Shown: piece after piece, positions 52,463 through 62,222 of the stretch
How the letters are laid out: every line of letters starts with the position of its first letter
How positions within the stretch are numbered: position 1 is the stretch's first letter
Assembly: GCF_020164535.1 (NCBI RefSeq)
Contig: NZ_JAIQZC010000001.1
Location: 496,001 to 560,000, forward strand
Source: Psychroflexus montanilacus
GTDB taxonomy: Bacteria; Bacteroidota; Bacteroidia; Flavobacteriales; Flavobacteriaceae
DNA: 64,000 nt
Direction: 5' to 3'
The notes under the pieces: model-generated
What the model saw: the letters and a program-made list of their open reading frames with translations, nothing else
What the model was told of the DNA's origin: nothing
The model's database searches: none
Made by a program: the position numbers and the translations under genes

Positions 52463-53461
52463 ATGCTACAATTAAACGAGAAAAATAAAATAAGGTCATT
52501 TTTGGTTGTGATATGCATATTATTTACAGCTAGTCTTTTCTCGCAAAGCGAAAAGGCTTCTAAAAAAAGCACCGTAATAATGACGGAATCGGAATTGACT
52601 TCGTTTCTGAGCAGCATTGGAGATGCAAGACGCACAGAGTTAAATGAAAGAGAAGGTGATCAACAAAAAAAGTATTTAGCCGAGCTTAGGTTGAAACACC
52701 AGGATCATTCTGAGATTAGCAGTGGTGCATACGACAATGCATCCTATCAACGAATTTTACAAGAACTACGTTATCTGAACCAAAGAATTGATGATTTAAG
52801 TCCTTATAGTACTGCATCACCTAAGAGTAGAGATGATTCTACAATTATCCTGTCTAACAATTCAGCCCCTGGTTCTTTAAATCAACCAAATGAGCGCAGC
52901 GCTCCAATTGTAATTCCATCAAATAGCAATTTGATTAAAGAATTAGAGAGTAGAATTGATTCTTTAAAAAATGCTCAAATGAAAAATGCTGAATCGAAAC
53001 GTGTTGGATTGAATAATGCAGACGATAATTTGAATATTATGAAAGAAAATCTTGTTGAAGTAAGACGACAATTGGATAGTTTGGAATCTAAATTCATTGC
53101 GGGCAATAAGTTATCAAAAACAGAAGATCTAAGGGAAGAAAAAACCTATTTTAAACAACAGGTATATTTCGACAATAATTCAGAAACTATAAAAGCTGAA
53201 TTTTATCCAAACATTCAAGACCTTACCCAGATTTTAATTGACTATCCAGAAGCTAAGGTCTTACTTGAGGGTTGGGCAAGTCCTGTTGGAAAAGTCAATC
53301 ATAATAAAGCACTTTCTATGCGCAGGGCTGAAGCTGTAGAGCAAGCTTTAATAAATAATAGTATAGACAAGACACGCATTCTCATCTCTTTTAGAGGTGA
53401 AGATAAAACCTCATTAGAAGCAAATGCAAGACGCGTCGACATGTCTATAATTGTAAGGTAA
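52463..53461 (+). CDS. OmpA-family peptidoglycan-binding protein
   Basis: This protein of about 332 residues starts at the ATG at 52463, just after the upstream gene. It has a hydrophobic signal near 10-27, a helical, coiled-coil region with Q-R-I-D-D-L and L-I-K-E-L-E-S-R-I-D-S-L, and a C-terminal OmpA domain. That domain runs from Y-F-D-N-N-S-E-T-I to A-L-S-M-R-R-A-E-A-V and N-A-R-R-V-D-M-S-I. Such domains hold peptidoglycan. It is coupled with the barrel protein. Confidence 0.85.
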   Translation: MLQLNEKNKIRSFLVVICILFTASLFSQSEKASKKSTVIMTESELTSFLSSIGDARRTELNEREGDQQKKYLAELRLKHQDHSEISSGAYDNASYQRILQELRYLNQRIDDLSPYSTASPKSRDDSTIILSNNSAPGSLNQPNERSAPIVIPSNSNLIKELESRIDSLKNAQMKNAESKRVGLNNADDNLNIMKENLVEVRRQLDSLESKFIAGNKLSKTEDLREEKTYFKQQVYFDNNSETIKAEFYPNIQDLTQILIDYPEAKVLLEGWASPVGKVNHNKALSMRRAEAVEQALINNSIDKTRILISFRGEDKTSLEANARRVDMSIIVR

Positions 53462-53528
53462 ATTCTTATTGCTCTGACTTGTTTTTTTAATAATAGAGTG
53501 GGTTTTTTACATTAAACAATTGACAGTT

Positions 53529-53635
53529 CTACTTTAACAGATTAAAAAAATAGTTTTCCTGATTGTCAACAGGTTCATCAACTGTTATGCTTCCATTTTC
53601 AATTCTAAAATTATACCCGTTATTGTAGTTCAGCT
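53529..53635 (-). pseudogene. Possible gene-end relic
   Basis: A minus-strand frame of about 34 codons reads Y-N-N-G-Y-N-F-R-I-E-N-G-S-I-T-V-D-E and on to Y-F-F-N-L-L-K and a stop. It has gene-like composition but is cut by a stop upstream. Low support. Confidence 0.25.
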
Positions 53636-53709
53636 TTCAAAACATGACTTTAATCATGTCTTACTGTCACAGTATTAATTAATTTTAATTATTCTAAATA
53701 ATAATAACT

Positions 53710-54051
53710 ATGAAAACAGCCTCATTGACTCAAGACCTCGAATTCAATAAAGAAAAACCGTTAACCAGAGTATTATTTGAAACTGAATTTACCAAAGAAA
53801 TCAGAATTACCATGCATAAAGGCACGATAATGAAAGAACATAAAACATCTTTTCCCATCGTTATTGAAATTTATGATGGTGAAATATATTTGGGTGTCAA
53901 TGGAGATATTAAACATATGGCAAAAGGAGACCTCATCGCCTTAGAATCAAATGTGCCTCACGACTTAAAAGCAAAAAAAAATAGCATTGTTCGACTAACA
54001 TTAACCAAGCAAGATAAATCTGAGCGTATTCAAAAAATTGTGAATAACTAA
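53710..54051 (+). CDS. Cupin-domain protein
   Basis: This 113-residue single-cupin protein has the first cupin motif around M-K-E-H-K-T-S-F-P-I-V-I-E and the second around L-I-A-L-E-S-N-V-P-H-D-L-K. The histidine of V-P-H and the H-K of the first motif are the metal-binding positions, partly conserved. It heads the stress-type cluster, but 666 bases separate it from the next gene. Confidence 0.8.
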   Translation: MKTASLTQDLEFNKEKPLTRVLFETEFTKEIRITMHKGTIMKEHKTSFPIVIEIYDGEIYLGVNGDIKHMAKGDLIALESNVPHDLKAKKNSIVRLTLTKQDKSERIQKIVNN

Positions 54052-54716
54052 AAATATACATTATAAACAACTCTTTTGTAGCTAGTTGAAACATTATGCT
54101 AAATCAATTCCTAAATATCTATAAAGAAAGAGTCAGATTGCAGTTGAAAATTAAGCATCGTTGTATAAACTTACTCACTTAACTAGATAGCATCTATTTA
54201 ACCCGTGCTATATAACTGCAGTATCCCAGTGAGTATTAAAATATAATCCAACAAGAACTAAAAAGATACTTCCGCATTTTATTTAAAATGTTTGTATCAA
54301 TATTTAAACTTCAAAATAATGCGCCATTGAAAATCATTCCATCGTTCTGCTAATAAAGCATTAAACCTTAATCTCCTTCCTGTCAGATCTAAGCAGATAT
54401 TTACGATCTAAACAATTTAGATCGAGGAGGTCTCTATCCATTAGCTAATATGAAGTTAGATAATACATAAAGATAGAGACTTATAAATATATAATTGACT
54501 GAAATTTAACACTTTAAATAAAAACTTTTTTTCAAATTTTAACTAAATATTAAAAATAAATCATCTTAAGTCATTGATTTCGTGCATTTTATAATTATAC
54601 TTGTTAAGTATTAGCTTTTGTAATATAAATCATATCCCTTACAATGCATTTTAACTGAAAGACCTCACTACCTTTAATAAATTTCTGACTTCTTATTAAT
54701 TGTAATTTATACTGAT
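54052..54716. promoter_or_regulatory. Long intergenic region with hairpins
   Basis: About 665 AT-rich bases without a gene. GATCTAAA-CAA-TTTAGATC at 54405-54423 is a perfect hairpin. TCTCTATC (about 54432-54440) and GATAGAGA (about 54472-54480) form a second, wider one. They may serve as a terminator or regulatory sites before the AraC gene. Confidence 0.4.
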
Positions 54717-55268
54717 ATGAAACTCTATCTAAAATTTGACATCTACTCAATTAGCAATAAGATAATAGAGGATACCTTTTTAGAGCTAGGTTTAAAATAC
54801 AAAATTTTAGACTTAGGTGAAATAGAGCTTTTACAAAAAGTAACACCTCAGCAATTTAAGGACTTGAACCAAGCCTTAAATAAATATGGAATTGAAGTTG
54901 TAGAAAACCCAAAAGTAGTTTTGGTTCAAAAAATTAAAGATGCTATTAAAGAACTCATTTTTAATGAAGATTCGTCTCTAAATATCAAAAGTTCAGTGTA
55001 CTTGTCAGAAAAATTAAGTCACAGCTATGGATATCTTTCCAAGATATTTACTGATGAAACACATTCCTGCGTTGAGCAGTATACCATAATTCAAAAAACA
55101 GAATATGCCAAACATCATATTTTAAATACGGAATTGAACCTATCCGAAATCGCCTTTAAACTTAATTATTCTAGTCTAGCGCATTTAAGTTCACAGTTTA
55201 AGAGCGTAACAGGCTTAACTCCTACTGCCTTTCAACGCATCATTTTAAAAAGAAAAAATGATGCTTGA
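54717..55268 (+). CDS. AraC-family regulator with ferredoxin-like N-terminus
   Basis: This 183-residue protein has an N-terminal region of about 70 residues with strands and helices like a small ferredoxin-like domain. An AraC HTH follows (L-S-E-I-A-F-K-L-N-Y-S-S-L-A-H-L-S-S-Q-F-K-S-V-T-G-L-T-P-T). This short type is common in Flavobacteriaceae next to single-domain response regulators, as here (30 bases apart). Confidence 0.8.
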   Translation: MKLYLKFDIYSISNKIIEDTFLELGLKYKILDLGEIELLQKVTPQQFKDLNQALNKYGIEVVENPKVVLVQKIKDAIKELIFNEDSSLNIKSSVYLSEKLSHSYGYLSKIFTDETHSCVEQYTIIQKTEYAKHHILNTELNLSEIAFKLNYSSLAHLSSQFKSVTGLTPTAFQRIILKRKNDA

Positions 55269-55297
55269 CAAAAAACTAAACCATGAAAACCTAAGTT

Positions 55298-55744
55298 ATG
55301 TATAACGATTACATCAATATAATTCTCGCCGACGACGACGATGATGATATTCTTTTTTTCACCGATGCCTTTGAAAATTTGAAAATTAAAACTAAGGTCA
55401 AGGTTTTTAAAGATGGAATTGAACTTATGGACTACTTAACTACTGAAGACGCCTTGATGCCTGATATACTTTTTTTGGACTTAAATATGCCTAAAAAGTC
55501 TGGATTAGAGTGTTTAATTGAAATTAAAGATAATCCAAAAATGTCTGAGATTGTCGTTGCTATTTATTCTACATCAGCCTCCGAGGAAGATATTGAAAAA
55601 ACATTTGTACTCGGTGCCAACATCTACATAAAAAAACCAGCTGATTTTATAAAACTCAAAAAGGTACTTTCAAAAGTTGTATCGATTAACTGGCAATACC
55701 ACACCAACAATTTGAATAAGAATAGCTTTTTACTGCGCCTATAA
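55298..55744 (+). CDS. Single-domain response regulator
   Basis: This 148-residue receiver-only protein has the acidic pocket A-D-D-D-D-D-D, phospho-acceptor Asp61 in F-L-D-L-N-M-P, and the switch lysine in I-K-K-P. It has no output domain, as in Rcp1-like proteins. It overlaps the histidine kinase gene by one base, so the two work together. Confidence 0.9.
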   Translation: MYNDYINIILADDDDDDILFFTDAFENLKIKTKVKVFKDGIELMDYLTTEDALMPDILFLDLNMPKKSGLECLIEIKDNPKMSEIVVAIYSTSASEEDIEKTFVLGANIYIKKPADFIKLKKVLSKVVSINWQYHTNNLNKNSFLLRL

Positions 55745-57543
55745 TGAGGTTTGAAAATTATTTAAAGTCTGAAGTATCACTGAAAGCTATCCTCATTTTG
55801 AGCGTCTTTATTATTCTTTTAATTGGTGGCTTTACATACAAGTATATAACCAACTTAACGTATTCGCAGAAACTGGTTAATCAAACCTATAATGTCAATC
55901 TTCAATTAAAGCAATTAGTTTCTCAACTAAGGCGAGCTGAAAATTTGCACAAAAACTACATTTTAACGAAAGACGCGTATTATGTCAATACCTATTTAGA
56001 CACTAAAAAAAGCGTAAACACGACAGTTCAGGAACTCAACAACCTCATTGGCGCAACAAACCAACAAAGCCAAAACTTAAAAACTTTAGACCAATTGATT
56101 AATGATCTTTATCTCCATTTTTCTAAAATCAATACGTTCACAGAAAACGATTCAGTCGATACGAAAATCTATAATTCACTCTATTATGAAGAAAGATTAA
56201 TAATGAATGACATTATAAATCAAACTGATATAATGTACAATAAAGAGAACGAACATCTCATTACGACATACCAGAAAGAAGAAGAATACACGAATTATAT
56301 AGAGTTTACACCACTGTTTTATTTTTTGACTCTACTGGTTATTCTTATGTTCATAGTCATGGCTTACATTAAAATCAGTAATGATCTAAAATTAATAAAA
56401 GCAAAAAATGAACTCCTTTTGATCTCCAAAGAATCTTCAAACCAATCTGAAATTATAGGTAAATACGGTAATTGGATCTGGCATGTGGAGGCAAATACAT
56501 TTCAATATTCTGACAATCTTTATAGGATGTTAGGAGAAGAGCCCAATGCTTTTGAAGCATCTCCTCATAATTTTTTAAAATTCGTTCATCCTGAAGATGT
56601 CCAAAAACTCACTGACGGATTAAACAAAATGATGGATTCGAAGGAGTTACCCTTTATCAATTATAGAATTATAGAAAAGAATGGTTCCATAAAATATTTA
56701 AAAGCTTATGCAAAATCGATATATGGATTAGACGGGCAAAAAAGGGTACTCGGAACGACAACAGATATTACCGAAGAAACTAAAAACTTGTTAGTGTTAG
56801 AGGAGCGAAATCTAGAACTTGAACGCAATAATAAAGAGCTTACGGCCTTTAATTATGCTGCTAGTCATGATTTGCAAGAACCCTTGCGGAAAATTCAAAC
56901 GTTTGTATCTAGACTTCAAGAAAAAGAAATGCTTAACATCTCTGCTACAGGTATTCAATATTTTGAGGGTATAAAATCAGCTGTCGTTAGAATGCGCTTA
57001 TTGATAGATGATTTAATTCATTTTTCTAAGGCAAACAAACCTCATGAAGTCTATGTTCGTAAGGATTTAAACACACTTTTTGAAAATGCAAAAAAAGATT
57101 TAGCTGAAATTATTGAAGAAAAAAAGGCTGAAATAATCACAGATAAATTACCAGAGGCAAGGATTATAGCTTTTCAAATACAGCAATTGTTTTCAAACCT
57201 GCTAAGCAATTCCCTTAAGTATAGTAAAAAAGATACCTCACCTATTATAAAAATTAACTATTCAAAAGTAATATCTGCCGCTGAATCTCACTTATCCAAA
57301 GCAGTGGAAGGAAGTTACCATAAAATAACCGTTACTGATAATGGTATTGGTTTTGAGCAGAAGTATTCCAATAAAATATTCGAACTTTTCACAAGACTTC
57401 ACAATAAGCAAGACTACTCTGGAACAGGCATTGGGCTTTCCATTTGCAAGAAGATAGTTGAAAATCACAAAGGCTATATTTTTTCTAAAGGGGAAAGTAA
57501 TATAGGTGCGGTCTTTACGATTTATATTCCAATCCATCCTTAA
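55744..57543 (+). CDS. Hybrid-free sensor histidine kinase with CHASE3-like and PAS domains
   Basis: This 599-residue membrane kinase has TM1 at about 13-33, a helical periplasmic CHASE3-like domain to about 190, and TM2 at about 192-213. A PAS/PAC domain lies at about 235-345. The HisKA has the phospho-acceptor His375 in A-A-S-H-D-L-Q-E-P-L. The ATPase domain has N-L-L-S-N-S-L-K-Y, D-N-G-I-G-F and G-T-G-I-G-L. It likely phosphorylates the adjacent receiver. Confidence 0.95.
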   Translation: MRFENYLKSEVSLKAILILSVFIILLIGGFTYKYITNLTYSQKLVNQTYNVNLQLKQLVSQLRRAENLHKNYILTKDAYYVNTYLDTKKSVNTTVQELNNLIGATNQQSQNLKTLDQLINDLYLHFSKINTFTENDSVDTKIYNSLYYEERLIMNDIINQTDIMYNKENEHLITTYQKEEEYTNYIEFTPLFYFLTLLVILMFIVMAYIKISNDLKLIKAKNELLLISKESSNQSEIIGKYGNWIWHVEANTFQYSDNLYRMLGEEPNAFEASPHNFLKFVHPEDVQKLTDGLNKMMDSKELPFINYRIIEKNGSIKYLKAYAKSIYGLDGQKRVLGTTTDITEETKNLLVLEERNLELERNNKELTAFNYAASHDLQEPLRKIQTFVSRLQEKEMLNISATGIQYFEGIKSAVVRMRLLIDDLIHFSKANKPHEVYVRKDLNTLFENAKKDLAEIIEEKKAEIITDKLPEARIIAFQIQQLFSNLLSNSLKYSKKDTSPIIKINYSKVISAAESHLSKAVEGSYHKITVTDNGIGFEQKYSNKIFELFTRLHNKQDYSGTGIGLSICKKIVENHKGYIFSKGESNIGAVFTIYIPIHP

Positions 57544-57726
57544 ACAAATAAGAAAACCTACCTGATTATTTACGATATGTGGGCTTACTTCTAATATTAA
57601 GTGTAGAAAATAAACTTCACAGAATGCTTTTATATAACAATCTGACAAAATTCTATAACATAAGAGGTTAAGAAGTACCTCACCTTTGTTACACATTAAT
57701 TTTTAATAATTTAAAACATATAAACC

Positions 57727-57873
57727 ATGGGAAATCTACTGTACATAATAGCCGTAATCTTGTTAATAGGTTGGGTTTTTGGATTCTTTGTCTATAGCGT
57801 AGGATCTCTAATTCACATTTTGCTTGTAATTGCAATCATCGCTATAATATTTAATGTTATTAAAAAGGCTTAG
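57727..57873 (+). CDS. lmo0937-family small membrane protein
   Basis: This 48-residue protein begins G-N-L-L-Y-I-I-A-V-I-L-L-I-G-W. It has two hydrophobic helices and ends V-I-K-K-A. It matches the lmo0937 family of small membrane proteins, usual in Flavobacteriaceae stress clusters. It is short but clear. Confidence 0.85.
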   Translation: MGNLLYIIAVILLIGWVFGFFVYSVGSLIHILLVIAIIAIIFNVIKKA

Positions 57874-57966
57874 CGAATTTGGTAAGAACACACATTTAAA
57901 AATTGTTATTAAAACAAATCATAACGAACTGAGTCAACAATAAAATAAATCTTAAATCCAAAAATT

Positions 57967-58266
57967 ATGAAAACAAATGTATTAGACGTTTTAGCCGGAA
58001 TTGGTATTGGAGCCTTAATTGGGATATTGTACGCACCCGAAAAGGGAACAACTACAAGAAATAAAATTAAGGACAAATCGCGTGATGTAAAAGACCTTAT
58101 CGAAGAAGAATTTGATGATTTTATCGATGCTGCCTCTAAAAAGTACAATTCAATTGTAGAAAATGGAGAATCCATTTTAGACGAAGGGGATGAATATATT
58201 CAGAAAGAAATGAAAAGAGCAAAATCTAAAGCAGAAGCAAGATTAAAAGAGTCACAAAATTCCTAA
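57967..58266 (+). CDS. YtxH-domain protein
   Basis: This 99-residue protein has one N-terminal hydrophobic helix with G-I-G-I-G-A-L-I-G-I-L-Y-A-P-E-K-G. The R-N-K-I-K-D-K-S and long helical charged tail are the YtxH pattern. Such genes are induced by stress. It lies 4 bases before the holin-like gene. Confidence 0.9.
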   Translation: MKTNVLDVLAGIGIGALIGILYAPEKGTTTRNKIKDKSRDVKDLIEEEFDDFIDAASKKYNSIVENGESILDEGDEYIQKEMKRAKSKAEARLKESQNS

Positions 58267-58270
58267 TGAC

Positions 58271-58672
58271 ATGGACAACTCAGCAAATAGCATAGAAATG
58301 CTTTTTGATAAAGCAAAGATATTCGCAGAAACAAATCTTAACTTGCTGACGCTTAACGTTATTGACAAAGTTGCGGAAGTTCTATCAAGCTTTGCCTCTC
58401 GGATTTTTATTGCTTTTGCTGTGACCATGTTGACCTTGTTTCTTAACGTAGCAATTAGTCTATATGTTGGTGAGCAATTGGATCATTATTATTTAGGTTT
58501 TTTGATAGTTTCTGTTTTTTATTTGATAGTAGCCATTGTATTGTTTGCTTTTAGAAAAAACCTTATAGAAACGCCCATAGCCAATTTAATTATCTCCAAA
58601 TTATTACTGTCAAAAAAGTCGGGGACATCTTTGGCTGATAAATTTAAAAGGAATGGAAATGAGCCAAGCTAA
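58271..58672 (+). CDS. Phage holin-like (PF07332-type) membrane protein
   Basis: This 133-residue protein has two membrane helices (about 43-65 and 75-98) joined by a short loop, with amphipathic ends. It is of the Phage_holin_3_6 kind, which in chromosomal clusters is a stress membrane protein rather than a true holin. It overlaps the next gene by 20 bases. Confidence 0.75.
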   Translation: MDNSANSIEMLFDKAKIFAETNLNLLTLNVIDKVAEVLSSFASRIFIAFAVTMLTLFLNVAISLYVGEQLDHYYLGFLIVSVFYLIVAIVLFAFRKNLIETPIANLIISKLLLSKKSGTSLADKFKRNGNEPS

Positions 58673-59024
58673 AAATCAAATTAAAACTTTAGATGATACA
58701 GTGACTTGTCTAAAGCATAGAAGTGAATTCCAATTTACAGATTTAAAAAAACAGCTGTCTAAAACTGTTGATGACTATAAACCGGTGAATATTATAAAAG
58801 AAGTCGTCAAGGACCTCGGAGGGTCTGCAATTCAAAAGAACAATATTTTAGAAACTCCCATTAGTTTAATGGGTGGCTATTTTTTAAAGAAAATTGTGGT
58901 TGGTAAATCCAAAACTCTAACTAGAACTTTAGTAGGATATGCTTTACAATTTGTAGTGTCAAACTTTATTTCAAAAAAATTGAATACAATCACTACCCAT
59001 AAAAAAACTATAAACAATACTTAA
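58653..59024 (+). CDS. Hypothetical protein of the stress cluster
   Basis: This 123-residue protein is not recognised. Its N-terminal half is charged and helical, and its C-terminal half has a hydrophobic stretch near residues 85-105. It overlaps the holin-like gene and lies 12 bases before the lipoprotein gene, so it is part of the same operon. Confidence 0.7.
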   Translation: MEMSQAKNQIKTLDDTVTCLKHRSEFQFTDLKKQLSKTVDDYKPVNIIKEVVKDLGGSAIQKNNILETPISLMGGYFLKKIVVGKSKTLTRTLVGYALQFVVSNFISKKLNTITTHKKTINNT

Positions 59025-59036
59025 AAACTAAAAACA

Positions 59037-59699
59037 ATGAATTTAATAAAAATATTAATCGCAAGCACAGTTATGGTTGCTGTTATGACTTCATGTGATG
59101 AATCGCCAGATTCTATTGCACAAAAAAAAGTGGATAACTACAGTTCTTATGTAGATTCAATAAGCAAAGTTGAAACAAAAGATATTGCAATGAATTGGGA
59201 AGCTGTAAAGGCCAACCACAGAACTTATAAAATGGATGCCAATAATGCCCTTTCAACGATTAATAATGATTCTGAAATGCAAAACACTATTGATAAAACA
59301 AGCAAAAAGTTTGAGGATTTCAAATTAAAAATGAAAAAAGAAATCACTGAAAAATCTGCATCAAATTCAAAACAGATGATTCGTAAAACTCTACTAGGTA
59401 AAGATTTTGATAACACTGATATTAGTTATACTTGGATCAATAAAAACAATATTTTAGGTGTTTATCAAAATTTTGTAAATACAGTTATAGAAAACAAAGA
59501 CTCTTACACAAGAGAACAGTGGGATGAGATTAAGTTGATGTACGAGGGTATCGATTCAAGAAAAAACACAGTAGAAAATGAGGGGTTAACTGGTGAGGAC
59601 AATAGAAAAATAGCTGCATTAAAATTAAAATTTGCACCGATGTATACCTTTAACAGAATGGGTGCTAAATCTGAAGAAAACGAAGCTGCTAAACAATAG
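59037..59699 (+). CDS. DUF6565-like lipoprotein
   Basis: This 220-residue lipoprotein has the lipobox V-M-T-S-C-D near residues 16-21. The rest is helical and charged, and resembles the DUF6565 lipoproteins found beside YtxH genes. After its TAG stop the frame stays open for 45 more codons, possibly a relic of a longer end. Confidence 0.7.
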   Translation: MNLIKILIASTVMVAVMTSCDESPDSIAQKKVDNYSSYVDSISKVETKDIAMNWEAVKANHRTYKMDANNALSTINNDSEMQNTIDKTSKKFEDFKLKMKKEITEKSASNSKQMIRKTLLGKDFDNTDISYTWINKNNILGVYQNFVNTVIENKDSYTREQWDEIKLMYEGIDSRKNTVENEGLTGEDNRKIAALKLKFAPMYTFNRMGAKSEENEAAKQ

Positions 59700-59997
59700 A
59701 TTCATACAATAGATTTCAAAAGAAACTTTAAGTCACTGTTTGATGAGGATTCAAACACTGGAGTAGAACTATCAGTCTACAATATTAATTGGTACTTATT
59801 AGACGAGAGCGATATATATAGAACTTCAGATCATTAGCAGTTTTATTTCACTACTGATTGATCTGTTAGGCAAATCTCACTACTCCAAACATTCCGTCAG
59901 TTAATACGGTTTGAAAAAAGTATAGTTTTCAATTCCTTCAATACAGCGATTGAAAGCGTTTCAATCCAAATCATCATAAGATTATAAAAGAAAAGTA
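59700..59997. other. Intergenic region with in-frame extension
   Basis: The first part continues the lipoprotein frame after its stop (D-F-K-R-N-F-K-S-L-F-D-E-D-S and on to a TAG near 59837). The rest is AT-rich and holds the promoter of the SDR operon. Nothing else is seen. Confidence 0.35.
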
Positions 59998-60738
59998 ATG
60001 AGATTAAAAGACAAAGTTATACTAATTACAGGAGCTTCAAGTGGCATAGGGGAATCTACAGCGATGACTTTATCCGAAAAAGGAGCTTCAGTCGTATTGT
60101 GCGCTAGAAGTGTAGATAAGCTTAATAAAATAAAAGATCAAATTGAAAAAAATGGAGGAAAAGCTCTGATTATTGAAACTGATGTCACCAAGCCAGATGA
60201 TTTTAAAAATGCTGTTTCTCAAATACTTGAAAAATACGGCACTATAGATGTATTGATCAACAACGCTGGATTGATGCCGCTTTCTTACATCGAAAAACTG
60301 AAAACTGATGAATGGCACCAAATGATAGATGTCAATATCAAAGGTGTTCTTAACGGCGTGGCCGCCGTATTACCAACGATGAGAAAAAACAAAAGCGGTC
60401 ATATTATTAATATATCATCTTCAGCAGCTCATCGCTATTTCCCAGGTGGAGCGGTGTATAGTGCTACCAAAATTGCTGTTAAGATGTTTTCGGAAGGATT
60501 AAGACAGGAGTTGACGTCAGCATATGGCATCAAAGTAACTTCTATAGAACCAGGTGCTGTTGACACAAGTCTGTTCGAAAGCATTACCGATGAAGACATC
60601 AAAGATAAACTGAAAGATATGAAAGAAATGACAAAACTGGAGGCGGAAGACATCGTCAATGCGATCTTCTATGCGCTAAGTCAGCCAGACAGAGTCAACG
60701 TTAACGATGTTTACTTAATGCCCACAGATCAAGGATAA
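59998..60738 (+). CDS. Short-chain dehydrogenase/reductase
   Basis: This 246-residue classical SDR has the cofactor motif T-G-A-S-S-G-I-G at residues 11-18, N-N-A-G near 88-91, S-S-S-A region near 140, and catalytic Y154-x-x-x-K158. It is likely an NADP-dependent oxidoreductase (the C-A-R-S after strand two favours NADP). It is 26 bases before the aldehyde dehydrogenase. Confidence 0.95.
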   Translation: MRLKDKVILITGASSGIGESTAMTLSEKGASVVLCARSVDKLNKIKDQIEKNGGKALIIETDVTKPDDFKNAVSQILEKYGTIDVLINNAGLMPLSYIEKLKTDEWHQMIDVNIKGVLNGVAAVLPTMRKNKSGHIINISSSAAHRYFPGGAVYSATKIAVKMFSEGLRQELTSAYGIKVTSIEPGAVDTSLFESITDEDIKDKLKDMKEMTKLEAEDIVNAIFYALSQPDRVNVNDVYLMPTDQG

Positions 60739-60764
60739 CTATAATTACAAAAACGCAACACAAC

Positions 60765-62156
60765 ATGAGTGATATAAAAACTAAAAAAGACATAGAGACA
60801 ATCAACCCTGCAACAGGAAAATGTCTTAAGCATTACAGTTATATGACCGAAGAAGAGGTAAATAAAGCCATTTCTAAATGTCAGCAGGCTTTTGAGAAAT
60901 GGAAAAACATATCCACAGAAGATCGGGCACAAGCGATAAAAGCCGTTGGTAGAGCGCTGAGCAATGCCAAACAAGAATTAGCTCAACTCATGACCGATGA
61001 AATGGGAAAAACCTTGGAACAAAGCCTACAAGAAGTAGACTTGTGTGTGGCGATTTGTGAATATACGGCCAAGATAGGTCCTAAAGAGTTGGAAACCGAA
61101 GAGCGAGCTATGATTAGCGGAGAACGTGGCCGTGTGTCTTACGCGCCTATTGGAGTGATTTACGGCATCCAGCCGTGGAATTTCCCGAGTTACCAGGTAG
61201 TGCGCTACTCTATAGCCAATCTAATGGCAGGTAATGCTATTCTTTTAAAACATGCTTCCAATGTGACGGGTTCAGGCAAACTGCTAGAAAGCATTTATTC
61301 AAAAGCTGGATTGCCTGAAGGTTTATTTACCACATTGATCATCGATCACGACCAATCGAATAAGGTGATCAAAAACAAATCAGTAAGAGGAGTTACCCTT
61401 ACAGGAAGTCCTGATGCAGGAAGAGCTATTGGTCAAAAAGCTAGTGCGGAATTGAAAAAAACAGTCTTAGAACTGGGGAGTAATGATGCCTATCTTGTAT
61501 TTGAAGATGCCGACATGGATCTAGCGGTAGAAACATGTGTGCGTGGACGTATTTATAATAATGGCGAAACCTGCATTGCTGCGAAACGTTTTATCGTCGC
61601 TGAAAAGGTGTATGATGAATTCCGAGATAAATTTGTCAAAGCCATGAGTGAAGTAAAAACAGGAGATCCTAATCAAGAAAGTACTCAATTAGGACCTATG
61701 GCTAGAGAAGATCTTCGCGAGGAATTACATAATCAGGTGGTGGAAAGTGTCAAAAATGGGGCTGAGATCGTCTGCGGAGGAATAATTCCAAGTGGAGAAG
61801 GATTCTTCTATCCAGCTACAGTTTTGGTCAATGTAAAGCCTGGCCAGCCAGCTTACGACGATGAGTTTTTTGGACCTGTAGCTTCACTCATCAAAGCTAA
61901 AGACAATAAAGATGCGATGCGTATTGCCAATGATAGCCGTTTTGGTCTTGGAGGAGGAATTTTTTCTAAAAACGAAGATGCTGCAATTGAGATGGCAGAA
62001 AAGTATTTTGATACTGGGATGGTTTTCATAAATTCCTTTGGCTTAGCTGATCCTGCCATGCCATTTGGCGGAGTAAAAGATTCAGGCTATGGAAGAGAAC
62101 ACGGTGGTTTTGGATTGAAAGAATTTGTGAACGTCAAAAGCGTGATGAAGAGATAA
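60765..62156 (+). CDS. NAD(P)-dependent aldehyde dehydrogenase (succinate-semialdehyde type)
   Basis: This 463-residue ALDH has the catalytic Cys270 in N-G-E-T-C-I-A-A-K-R, the general base Glu in L-E-L-G-S-N-D, and Q-P-W-N-F-P for the oxyanion and NAD site. It ends D-S-G-Y-G-R-E. The short N-terminus resembles the GabD2/YneI succinate-semialdehyde group. With the SDR it forms an alcohol/aldehyde oxidation operon; the substrate is inferred only. Confidence 0.9.
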   Translation: MSDIKTKKDIETINPATGKCLKHYSYMTEEEVNKAISKCQQAFEKWKNISTEDRAQAIKAVGRALSNAKQELAQLMTDEMGKTLEQSLQEVDLCVAICEYTAKIGPKELETEERAMISGERGRVSYAPIGVIYGIQPWNFPSYQVVRYSIANLMAGNAILLKHASNVTGSGKLLESIYSKAGLPEGLFTTLIIDHDQSNKVIKNKSVRGVTLTGSPDAGRAIGQKASAELKKTVLELGSNDAYLVFEDADMDLAVETCVRGRIYNNGETCIAAKRFIVAEKVYDEFRDKFVKAMSEVKTGDPNQESTQLGPMAREDLREELHNQVVESVKNGAEIVCGGIIPSGEGFFYPATVLVNVKPGQPAYDDEFFGPVASLIKAKDNKDAMRIANDSRFGLGGGIFSKNEDAAIEMAEKYFDTGMVFINSFGLADPAMPFGGVKDSGYGREHGGFGLKEFVNVKSVMKR

Positions 62157-62185
62157 GTTTTAAGTTTAGAGTAAGTTTGTTAATG

Positions 62186-62222
62186 ATGCCTCTTTTAAAA
62201 TACAATTTAAAAGAGGCATTTT
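62186..62222. terminator. Terminator after aldehyde dehydrogenase
   Basis: GATGCCTCTTTTAAA pairs with TTTAAAAGAGGCATTTTT around a 6-base loop; a T-run follows. The next 290 bases hold nothing else I can name. Confidence 0.9.

Noticed and set aside
58271-58672. Active prophage holin
   Set aside because: It lies in a chromosomal stress cluster without other phage genes.
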